From positions 1 through 5,770 of the forward strand of contig JAFUJE010000015.1 in the NCBI GenBank assembly GCA_017473795.1: 5,770 bases of DNA, read 5' to 3'. This document shows, one piece after another, positions 1 to 4,262 of the stretch; the first letter of the stretch is position 1, and every line of letters begins with the position of its first letter. A model generated the notes under the pieces. It ran no database searches. It had not been told where the DNA came from and worked only from the letters and a program-made list of their open reading frames with translations. Position numbers and translations under genes: made by a program. Origin of the DNA: Clostridia bacterium. Its GTDB lineage: Bacteria > Bacillota > Clostridia > Christensenellales > UBA1242.

Positions 1-316
1 CTAAATGCAGTCCTAACCCCTTCGAAGTTACCCCCGAAGGTTTGGGCTCTTCCGCGTTCGCTCGCCACTACTAACGGAATCATTTTTTTATTTTCTTTTC
101 CTCTGCTTACTTAGATGTTTCAGTTCAGCAGGTTCCCTTCTCTGCAACTATGAATTCATTGCAGGATACTTGGGCATTACCCCAAGTGAGTTTCCTCATT
201 CGGCAATCCACGGATCACAAGTTATTTACACTTACCCGTGGCTTATCGCAGTTAATCACGGCCTTCGTCGGCGCCAATTGCCAAGGCATCCACTATACGC
301 TCTTAATAGCTTGATC
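1..316 (-). rRNA. rrl: 23S ribosomal RNA, 5' portion (gene continues beyond position 1)
   Basis: The minus strand from about 316 down to 1 reads as the 5' end of bacterial 23S rRNA, domain I. Landmarks visible are the GTGGATGCCTTGGCA segment near the 5' end, the CGACGAAGG segment, the GAGGAAAAGAAA segment and the TAGTGGCGAGCGAACGCGG segment. The mature 5' end is placed near 316 by comparison with the usual start, a few nucleotides before the AAGC...TAAG segment; it could be off by several bases. The remaining roughly 2.5 kb lies outside the window. No 16S gene lies upstream: the next gene on this strand is rdgB, so the 23S seems to be transcribed separately. No intron or insertion is seen in this part. 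Identification is certain; the exact 5' end is approximate. Confidence 0.97.
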
Positions 317-518
317 TTATAAATTTGATACATGTTTTTGGATTCCTAAGAATTTACAGAATTTGCATGAGTTTTTGTTAATTTAACTCAGCGTAATTGT
401 AGTTTAATGGTTTAAAAATTAAATACGTATTACACTCTATCATTCAGATATTTGTTTTACTCTTACAATATGCAGTTGTCAATGTCCACTTACTATCCAC
501 GGTGTTACCGCAAACAGT
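317..518 (-). other. 23S rRNA precursor leader (about 200 nt)
   Basis: This is the transcribed spacer between the predicted rRNA transcription start (about 518) and the mature 23S 5' end. It is AT-rich and has no tRNA-Ile or tRNA-Ala, unlike a normal 16S-23S spacer. It holds a long hairpin at its 5' end and a boxA-like element. The base-proximal flank would be expected to pair with the 3' flank of 23S to form an RNase III stem, but the partner strand is outside the window, so this cannot be seen. Confidence 0.6.
469..488 (-). promoter_or_regulatory. boxA-like antitermination element in the rRNA leader
   Basis: The minus strand carries ACATTGACAACTGCATA, close to the pre-rRNA element ACTTTGAAAACTGCATA common just upstream of 23S genes in Firmicutes spacers. 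Such elements bind NusB/NusE and allow processive, terminator-resistant rRNA transcription. The same bases can be read as a second promoter (TTGACA at 477-482, 17 bp, TAAAAC at 454-459). That -10 lacks the key final T, so the boxA reading is preferred. Confidence 0.5.
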
Positions 519-521
519 AAG
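489..521 (-). other. Hairpin at the 5' end of the 23S leader
   Basis: On the minus strand, 521-507 can pair with 489-503, giving a 15-bp stem (11 Watson-Crick and 4 G-U pairs) with a 3-nt AAC loop. CTTACT pairs with AGTAAG at the base and CGGT with ACCG at the tip. The predicted start site (about 518) falls within the first bases of the stem, so the nascent rRNA transcript would begin folded. A role in 5'-end stability or in spacing the boxA-like element is inference. Confidence 0.5.
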
Positions 522-524
522 ACT

Positions 525-553
525 ACTATACATAATAAAAAAACCGCTGTCAA
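525..553 (-). promoter_or_regulatory. Strong sigma70-type promoter of the 23S rRNA gene
   Basis: The -35 is TTGACA (553-548), a perfect consensus match. It is followed by a 17-bp spacer and the -10 TATAGT (530-525), predicting transcription start near 518. It points at the 23S gene and lies between it and the small-ORF region, so the 23S has its own promoter. This is the best-matching promoter in the window, as expected for an rRNA gene. Confidence 0.8.
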
Positions 554-600
554 GGGTTTTTTCAAACTTTTTGACATTTTTTTTATAAAATTTTTTTATT
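554..600 (-). promoter_or_regulatory. A/T-tract upstream (UP-element-like) region of the rRNA promoter
   Basis: Immediately upstream of the -35, the minus strand has successive A-runs (AAAAAA, AAAAA, AAAAAAAA, then AAAAAAA with TTTT), spread over about 45 bp. Such tracts typically contact the RNA polymerase alpha C-terminal domain and raise rRNA promoter strength. The call rests on composition and position only. Confidence 0.45.
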
Positions 601-712
601 ATTTCTTTTTCCAAAAATGACTGCTGATTTCTCAACATTAAACTGATTTTAATTATTTCTTTTCAACAAGCCAATCGAGAAATTGATTCACAAAAAAAAT
701 ATAGAAGCCTAG
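601..712. other. AT-rich intergenic stretch with no recognised element
   Basis: Between the rRNA promoter region and the small plus-strand ORF the sequence is about a quarter GC, by a count of one 60-nt stretch. I see no RNA gene, terminator or convincing long coding frame here. The only notable point is a possible -10 (TATAGA, 700-705) just before the small ORF. Confidence 0.5.
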
Positions 713-862
713 ATGGAGTTCACAATTAATCTGCATTTTATGTGGTCTCTATTATCTGCTATGTGCTGGTTAACCAGTTTAGTTTTACTAGCACTGGGCA
801 TCATTGGTTTCTGTCTTGGTAAGACCTACACTGAAACAAAACATCGTCCACGCTATATATAG
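713..862 (+). CDS. Small single-pass membrane protein candidate, 49 aa
   Basis: ATG at 713 opens a frame of 49 codons ending in TAG at 860-862. A hydrophobic segment spans roughly residues 9-36 (Trp, Leu, Ile, Val, Ala, Gly-rich, with two Cys). It is followed by a basic tail with Lys37, Lys43, Arg45 and Arg47, which suggests one membrane span with the C-terminus inside. Counted stretches of this region are 35-38% GC against about 23% in the preceding intergenic DNA, which supports coding. The sequence AGAAG lies about 6 nt before the ATG as a weak ribosome-binding site, and TATAGA at 700-705 ends 7 nt before the ATG, like the leaderless promoters elsewhere in the window, though no -35 was found. 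It converges with rdgB with a 19-nt gap. I do not recognise the family. In-frame Met10 or Met17 could be the true start, or the ORF could be chance. Confidence 0.45.
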   Translation: MEFTINLHFMWSLLSAMCWLTSLVLLALGIIGFCLGKTYTETKHRPRYI

Positions 863-863
863 A

Positions 864-891
864 AGAAGTTCTTAATAAAAATTAATCTTCT
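864..891. other. Weak hairpin between the convergent small ORF and rdgB
   Basis: AGAAG (864-868) can pair with CTTCT (887-891), and TTAAT (872-876) with ATTAA (881-885), around an AAAA loop with an asymmetric internal loop. It overlaps the rdgB stop codon. It is AT-only in the inner stem and has no clear T-run on either side, so it is at best a poor terminator; rdgB transcripts may read on towards the 23S gene. Confidence 0.25.
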
Positions 892-1466
892 AATTTAACT
901 AATAAATTTTGCAACGCACGTCCTCGATGAGAAACTGTATGCTTTTCTTCCGCAGTCGCCTCGGCAAAAGTCTTACCTAAGTCGTTACTGTAAAACAAGC
1001 AATCATAACCAAAACCATTGCCACCGCAACTTTCTTCTTCAGTAATTACTCCATAAGTCTGCCCTTCAGCGGTATATTCACGTCCATCAGGAAAAACTAA
1101 AGCAACTGCACAATTAAAATGAGCCGTTCGGTTTTCTACCCCAAGCAAATTCTTTAAAAGTAATTGACGGTTAGAAGGTACGCCCTGCCCTGAATACCGT
1201 GCACTAAAAATCCCCGGAGCCCCACCTAACGCATCTACACACAAACCACTATCATCACCAATTGTCGGTAGTCCTACTGCCTTACACACAGTCCGTGCCT
1301 TTAATAAAGCATTTTCCATAAACGTTTGGCCAGTTTCTTCCACATCATCAGAAAAACCAACATCGGCAACACTTACAATATCATAATCTTTTAAAATATC
1401 CCGAATCTCTTGCAGTTTACCCACGTTAGTCGTCGCAACAACCACATTAATTTTATTTTTTTTCAT
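882..1466 (-). CDS. rdgB: XTP/dITP (non-canonical purine NTP) pyrophosphatase, RdgB/HAM1 family
   Basis: Hydrolyses dITP, XTP and ITP to the monophosphate and pyrophosphate in the cytoplasm, keeping deaminated purines out of DNA and RNA. The 194-aa length is normal for the family. Visible motifs are the N-terminal nucleotide-binding ATTNVGK (residues 11-17), EETGQTFMENALLKA (43-57), the catalytic/metal-binding DDSGL (71-75), GGAPGIFSARYSG (81-93), GFGYD (151-155) and SHRGRAL (179-185). Family members usually have Pro after GFGYD; here it is Cys156, a mild oddity. The ATG at 1466-1464 is favoured because a promoter -10 ends 6 nt before it, and there is no Shine-Dalgarno. It is alone between the tRNA-Lys terminator and the 23S promoter. 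Function is confident from family motifs. Confidence 0.96.
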   Translation of the reverse strand: MKKNKINVVVATTNVGKLQEIRDILKDYDIVSVADVGFSDDVEETGQTFMENALLKARTVCKAVGLPTIGDDSGLCVDALGGAPGIFSARYSGQGVPSNRQLLLKNLLGVENRTAHFNCAVALVFPDGREYTAEGQTYGVITEEESCGGNGFGYDCLFYSNDLGKTFAEATAEEKHTVSHRGRALQNLLVKLED

Positions 1467-1472
1467 AAGAAA

Positions 1473-1501
1473 AGTTTAGTTATTTTCAATATTTTTGTAA
1501 A
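1473..1501 (-). promoter_or_regulatory. rdgB promoter, predicted to give a leaderless mRNA
   Basis: The -35 TTTACA (1501-1496), a 17-bp spacer and the -10 TAAACT (1478-1473) are followed by exactly 6 nt before the ATG at 1466. This puts the expected +1 on the A of the start codon. It lies downstream of the tRNA-Lys terminator, so rdgB is an independent unit. TAAACT is also the -10 of tRNA-Lys(TTT). Confidence 0.6.
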
Positions 1502-1537
1502 CAAATTAGAGATATCCAACGCATAATCTACTTACGT

Positions 1538-1570
1538 AAAAAAAAGATGGCAACTTACCATCTCTTTTTA
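1538..1570 (-). terminator. Intrinsic terminator of tRNA-Lys(TTT)
   Basis: On the minus strand AGATGG (1563-1558) pairs with CCATCT (1550-1545) around a 7-nt loop, and the stem can extend through A-T and G-U pairs. It is followed by a run of eight T. It sits about 25 nt after the tRNA 3' end. On the plus strand the hairpin is followed by CTTTTT, but no plus-strand gene needs it. Confidence 0.8.
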
Positions 1571-1592
1571 CCAGTTCGGATTTATTCGTGAC

Positions 1593-1668
1593 TGGTGATC
1601 CGCCCGAGGCTCGAACTCGGGACAACATCATTAAAAGTGATGTGCTCTACCAACTGAGCTAGCGGACC
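1593..1668 (-). tRNA. tRNA-Lys (anticodon TTT)
   Basis: A 76-nt cloverleaf on the minus strand. Acceptor GGTCCGC pairs with GCGGATC (one G-U). The D arm is GCTC/GAGC, the anticodon stem CATCA/TGATG with loop CTTTTAA (anticodon TTT, reads AAA/AAG), and the T arm has the TTCGAGC loop. The discriminator is A and CCA is encoded at 1595-1593. It is preceded by its own promoter and followed by an intrinsic terminator. Its D arm is identical to that of tRNA-Lys(CTT) at 3497-3572. Confidence 0.97.
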
Positions 1669-1679
1669 AAACTAAAATT

Positions 1680-1709
1680 AGTTTAGCACAGATAAAATAT
1701 TGCTGTCAA
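1680..1709 (-). promoter_or_regulatory. Promoter of tRNA-Lys(TTT)
   Basis: The -35 TTGACA (1709-1704), an 18-bp spacer ending in TGC (an extended -10) and the -10 TAAACT (1685-1680) predict a start near 1673, about 5 nt before the tRNA. A 7-bp inverted repeat, AAACTAA/TTAGTTT (1669-1684), overlaps the -10 and start; its significance is unclear. Confidence 0.65.
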
Positions 1710-1727
1710 CTTAATCATTTATATTTT

Positions 1728-2252
1728 TTAGACTTTTGCATTTAATGGATTTAATAAATTAGCAATTTTACGGCGCAAATCATCAATATCACAATTGTCA
1801 GTATATTGATAATCTAAAACTGGAATTCCGCTATTGCGTAGAATTTCCTTTGAAACATTTTTAATTCGATTAACCCGATCTAAATTCACTACGGACATAT
1901 CAAATAAATCAATTACTAAAATTGGCATTAGAGCCGGTGTAAAAACTACAAAATCCGCATACTGCCCCACCATTTGCAAACTAGCACGCTTTGAAGACTC
2001 AAACAATTTTTCGATTGGCACATTAACGTAAATAATATACTTATCAGGAATTGCTTGTTTCAATGCTCGATAAAAGGATTCAAGAATAGATTCAAAATAC
2101 GGCACAACTGGAGCACTTTTGGGCAATACCTTTGTTGGTTTTACCTCTGTTTTATTTTCTCTATTACGGCGTGAACGTAAAAACCAAATATAAATGCCAG
2201 CCACCAAAACGATAGCTAGCATTGGTAAAAGAAAGTTAAAAATAAAATCCAT
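1728..2252 (-). CDS. Membrane-anchored DUF2726-like protein
   Basis: 174 aa. Residues 3-25 form one hydrophobic transmembrane segment, followed by RSRRNRENK, so the rest should be cytoplasmic. A linker rich in Lys and Pro (34-52) leads to a domain resembling DUF2726. The landmarks are the amphipathic ESFYRALKQAI helix (58-68), YADFVVF (98-104), ILVIDLFD (111-118) and a tail ending EILRNSGIPVLDY (136-148). Better-conserved DUF2726 proteins, as I recall them, have a DF...VIELDD.SH pattern suggestive of a restriction-endonuclease-like fold. Here Glu is Asp115, the DD is FD and the His is lost, so nuclease activity is doubtful. The start lies 7 nt after the rplS stop with no Shine-Dalgarno, so it is probably co-transcribed and translationally coupled to rplS. 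No terminator follows, so transcripts may run on into tRNA-Lys. The biological role is unknown. Confidence 0.75.
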   Translation of the reverse strand: MDFIFNFLLPMLAIVLVAGIYIWFLRSRRNRENKTEVKPTKVLPKSAPVVPYFESILESFYRALKQAIPDKYIIYVNVPIEKLFESSKRASLQMVGQYADFVVFTPALMPILVIDLFDMSVVNLDRVNRIKNVSKEILRNSGIPVLDYQYTDNCDIDDLRRKIANLLNPLNAKV

Positions 2253-2259
2253 ATTTTAA

Positions 2260-2775
2260 TTATTTAGATTCGGTTGCGGTTTCAGTTTTCTCAGCCGCTA
2301 CTTTTGCTGTAGTTGTTTTTGTTGTTTTACTTGCAGCCGGTTTTTTCTTAGCCGCAGGTTTTGCCTTGTTTGCCGTAATCAAAGCAACTTTTTCTTCTTC
2401 TGTACGTACTTGTTTTTTCTTGTCGCTAACTTTAATTTTTTCTTTAACTCTTACACCAGCTTTACCGCTCAAATCACGGATATAGTATAATTTTGCACGA
2501 CGAACTTTACCTTCACGCACCACTTCAATTTTATCAATACGTGGAGAATAAACTGGGAAAGTACGTTCTACACCAACACCAAAGCTGATTTTACGTACAG
2601 TGAAAGTTTCACGAATACCACCATTTTTACGGGCGATAACCAAACCTTCAAAAACCTGAATACGTTCCTTGTTACCTTCAACAATTTTAAAATACACTTT
2701 AACCGTATCACCAACATTAAATGGAGTGATTTCTTTGGTTTGATTTTCCTTCTCGATAAGTTCTACTAAGTTCAT
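2260..2775 (-). CDS. rplS: 50S ribosomal protein L19 with a C-terminal Lys/Ala/Thr-rich extension
   Basis: L19 sits at the 30S-50S interface of the large subunit. Residues 18-113 match the family closely: [61 protein letters not shown] and [19 protein letters not shown]. Usual bacterial L19 is about 115 aa. This one has 171, the extra part (about 116-171) being a low-complexity tail: basic and Lys/Ala-rich, then Thr-rich, with acidic residues at the end. The ATG at 2775 is favoured by a TATAAT -10 ending 7 nt upstream. An AAAAAGG lies about 16 nt upstream, too far for a normal ribosome-binding site and upstream of the predicted +1. There is no trmD or rimM beside it, unlike the common rimM-trmD-rplS cluster. 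The DUF2726-like gene follows after 7 nt. Confidence 0.97.
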   Translation of the reverse strand: MNLVELIEKENQTKEITPFNVGDTVKVYFKIVEGNKERIQVFEGLVIARKNGGIRETFTVRKISFGVGVERTFPVYSPRIDKIEVVREGKVRRAKLYYIRDLSGKAGVRVKEKIKVSDKKKQVRTEEEKVALITANKAKPAAKKKPAASKTTKTTTAKVAAEKTETATESK

Positions 2776-2782
2776 AGCTTAC

Positions 2783-2811
2783 ATTATAAACACCTTTTTA
2801 TATTTTTGCAA
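2783..2811 (-). promoter_or_regulatory. rplS promoter, predicted leaderless or 1-nt-leader mRNA
   Basis: The -35 TTGCAA (2811-2806), a 17-bp spacer and a perfect -10 TATAAT (2788-2783) are followed by 7 nt before the ATG at 2775. The expected +1 is the T at 2776 or the A of ATG. It should drive rplS and the DUF2726-like gene. Confidence 0.65.
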
Positions 2812-2837
2812 GAGTTTTATTGCATTGTTTTTAATAA

Positions 2838-2855
2838 GCAATTAAAGTTAATTGC
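2838..2855 (-). other. Hairpin just after the papain-like gene
   Basis: GCAATTAA and TTAATTGC form an inverted repeat (8 bp, 2-nt spacer; realistically 7 bp with a 4-nt loop), starting 5 nt after the TAG stop on the minus strand. It is followed by TTATTAAAAAC rather than a clean T-run, so it could be a weak terminator or an mRNA 3'-end stabiliser. Confidence 0.35.
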
Positions 2856-2859
2856 ATGA

Positions 2860-3408
2860 CTATATCCCAGTATTAAACCGGCACAAAGCCCCACGATAAA
2901 TAACAGCACCCTTTCCCGTATCACGTAATTTTAGTAACTCCATAGGACGCACAACCTTACCGAACTCACCTGGCTTAATAATACCAAACCTTTCCAACAA
3001 ATAATTCACAAATTCAGAACAATAAAAACGGTTTGCTTTAGCCGAACGCACTCGCACACGCCACTTTGATAAGAACAACCCCCAATAATTATACTTGTAT
3101 TTTTTACGTTCAGCATACATTGACTGTATGTATTTAACGATTTCGTCATATTTATCATCATCGACTTCAACCCGCATTACCAGAGTATCCGCAGTGCGAA
3201 AACGACGCATAACACCAAAATCAACCGACTCTTTCACAAAGCCACCAAATAATGGATTATAAGCCCACAACCGTCCAAAAGAGTACATCGTTTTTAAATC
3301 ATCATCAAAAGATATTGATGCGTGCGTATACCAATCACCAGTTACCTTACTGATTATTTTAGATAAGAAAGTTCCCGTCCGAGATAACACAACATAAAAA
3401 TACTTCAT
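2860..3408 (-). CDS. Permuted papain-fold (NlpC/P60, YiiX-like) predicted cysteine hydrolase
   Basis: 182 aa. The pattern of an early His and a later Cys is that of circularly permuted NlpC/P60 (YiiX/LRAT-like) proteins, which act as amidases, peptidases or acyltransferases on peptide or lipid substrates. Visible are YTHASISFDDDL (27-38, candidate catalytic His29), MYSFGR (41-46), NPLFGGFVKE (51-60) and NRFYCSEFVNYLL (126-138, candidate nucleophile Cys130), then VVRPMELL (152-159), which often follows the Cys helix. There is no signal peptide or obvious membrane segment, so it is probably cytoplasmic unless exported otherwise. The start at ATG 3408 has no Shine-Dalgarno. It ends about 85 nt before the rplS start, with a promoter between, so it is likely its own unit. 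Family assignment is from motif layout; the substrate is unknown. Confidence 0.75.
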   Translation of the reverse strand: MKYFYVVLSRTGTFLSKIISKVTGDWYTHASISFDDDLKTMYSFGRLWAYNPLFGGFVKESVDFGVMRRFRTADTLVMRVEVDDDKYDEIVKYIQSMYAERKKYKYNYWGLFLSKWRVRVRSAKANRFYCSEFVNYLLERFGIIKPGEFGKVVRPMELLKLRDTGKGAVIYRGALCRFNTGI

Positions 3409-3437
3409 TATTTATATTTTAATCCCAGAACATCAAT

Positions 3438-3467
3438 ATAATACCATTAGACTTTTATTGACGACAA
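3438..3467 (-). promoter_or_regulatory. Probable promoter of the papain-like gene
   Basis: The -35 TTGTCG (3467-3462), an 18-bp spacer ending in TGG (an extended -10) and the -10 TATTAT (3443-3438) predict a start near 3431 and a leader of about 23 nt. An alternative is TAAAAT ending 7 nt before the ATG, matching the leaderless spacing seen elsewhere, but it lacks a -35. Its -35 shares bases 3462-3463 with the divergent tRNA-Lys(CTT) promoter. Confidence 0.45.
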
Positions 3468-3486
3468 ACAGAAAATATGCTATTCT
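3458..3486 (+). promoter_or_regulatory. Promoter of tRNA-Lys(CTT)
   Basis: The -35 TTGACG (3458-3463), a 17-bp spacer ending in TGC (an extended -10) and the -10 TATTCT (3481-3486) predict a start near 3493, about 4 nt before the tRNA. The layout closely parallels the promoter of the other Lys tRNA. Confidence 0.7.
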
Positions 3487-3496
3487 ACACCAGTGA

Positions 3497-3572
3497 GGGC
3501 CGCTAGCTCAGTTGGTAGAGCAAGAGACTCTTAATCTTTTGGTCCAGGGTTCGAGTCCCTGGCGGCTCACCA
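3497..3572 (+). tRNA. tRNA-Lys (anticodon CTT)
   Basis: A 76-nt cloverleaf. Acceptor GGGCCGC pairs with GCGGCTC (one G-U). The D arm is GCTC/GAGC, the anticodon stem AGAGA/TCTTT with loop CTCTTAA (anticodon CTT, reads AAG), and the T arm is CAGGG/CCCTG with loop TTCGAGT. The discriminator is A and CCA is encoded at 3570-3572. It is a single-gene unit with its own promoter and terminator. Confidence 0.97.
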
Positions 3573-3602
3573 ATCCAATTCATATCAAAACATGAACCAA
3601 AA

Positions 3603-3623
3603 AAAACGGATTAAATCCGTTTT
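3603..3623. terminator. Bidirectional intrinsic terminator
   Basis: AAAACGGAT (3603-3611) pairs with ATCCGTTTT (3615-3623) around a TAA loop, 9 bp in all. Plus-strand transcripts of tRNA-Lys(CTT) meet TTTTCTTATTTT after it. Minus-strand transcripts of the unknown gene, whose stop abuts it at 3625-3627, meet a run of eight T. It serves both convergent units. Confidence 0.85.
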
Positions 3624-3624
3624 C

Positions 3625-4209
3625 TTATTTTATTGATTCATTTTGTTGATTGTTTCCTTTCAATAACTGTAGAGACCGATACAACTCATTTAAGATTTTT
3701 CCGACTTCAGCCTTTTTGGTTAATGTTAGATCTAATCTTTCTTCTAATGTTTGGTGCCTATTACGAATCCAACGTTTCTTTTCCTTATCAGAAGGAAGGA
3801 CTTCACCTAGCTCCTTTTTTAATAATTTCAACTTAGACATCAGCATATTACAACTATATTTAAGTTCTGTATTTACATCTTTATAATAATCAATGCAACA
3901 CTCAATAAACTTTGCTTCTGCATCTAACGCTTTAAATTTTGCACGATACTCTTCCATTTCCTCATCAGACCCAGACCTTGCAGAAACACTATAACCAACT
4001 GTACAAACATCATCAAAATAACCTTCTGCATCCTCCGAATCACGAATTGTCTCCATATAATCGTAATCAGTACGAAACGTTAAACGAAATAAATTCACTA
4101 AATGTTGAATACTTTCCTCACGTTCTTCAGGTGATAATACAGGTTTCTTTAATTCTTTGCTTTTTGATATCGCAACTTTAAAAGTAGTTAACTTTTTTCC
4201 GAAATGCAT
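3625..4209 (-). CDS. Hypothetical charged, mostly helical protein, 194 aa
   Basis: I do not recognise this protein. From the ATG at 4209 it is 194 aa, strongly charged, with no signal peptide or membrane segment. The first 25 residues are basic (GKK, KSKELKK). Residues 27-60 and 82-185 look helical and rich in Glu and Lys, with heptad-like stretches around 122-135 and 155-184 that could form coiled coils. CC at 104-105, Cys69 and Cys120 are its only cysteines. An upstream GTG at 4224-4222 would add five residues but overlaps the -10 box, and the predicted transcript starts at the ATG, so the ATG is chosen. The gene lies 53 nt after the acyltransferase on the same strand but has its own promoter in that gap. 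It ends at the shared terminator. A cytoplasmic structural or binding protein is possible; the function is unknown. Confidence 0.8.
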   Translation of the reverse strand: MHFGKKLTTFKVAISKSKELKKPVLSPEEREESIQHLVNLFRLTFRTDYDYMETIRDSEDAEGYFDDVCTVGYSVSARSGSDEEMEEYRAKFKALDAEAKFIECCIDYYKDVNTELKYSCNMLMSKLKLLKKELGEVLPSDKEKKRWIRNRHQTLEERLDLTLTKKAEVGKILNELYRSLQLLKGNNQQNESIK

Positions 4210-4215
4210 AAAATT

Positions 4216-4245
4216 ATTATACACAGCATTAAGTTAAGAAATCAA
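4216..4245 (-). promoter_or_regulatory. Promoter of the 194-aa gene, predicted leaderless mRNA
   Basis: The -35 TTGATT (4245-4240), an 18-bp spacer and a perfect -10 TATAAT (4221-4216) are followed by exactly 6 nt before the ATG at 4209. The expected +1 is the A of the start codon. This placement also decides the start against the upstream GTG. Confidence 0.65.
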
Positions 4246-4262
4246 GGGTACCTTAAATTTTT

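Noticed and set aside
444..638. 64-codon minus-strand frame upstream of the 23S gene
   Set aside because: It spans the rRNA promoter, the A-tracts and the leader hairpin; its Lys and Phe content follows from A/T runs, and no family is recognised.
1834..2031. Plus-strand frame opposite the DUF2726-like gene
   Set aside because: Antisense shadow of a real gene with family-like motifs; no promoter or ribosome-binding site.
3633..4181. Three plus-strand frames opposite the 194-aa gene
   Set aside because: Antisense shadows with biased composition; the minus-strand gene has a promoter, start and terminator that fit.
4210..4224. GTG start giving five extra residues on the 194-aa protein
   Set aside because: The GTG and next codons overlap the TATAAT -10, so they would not be in the mRNA made from this promoter.
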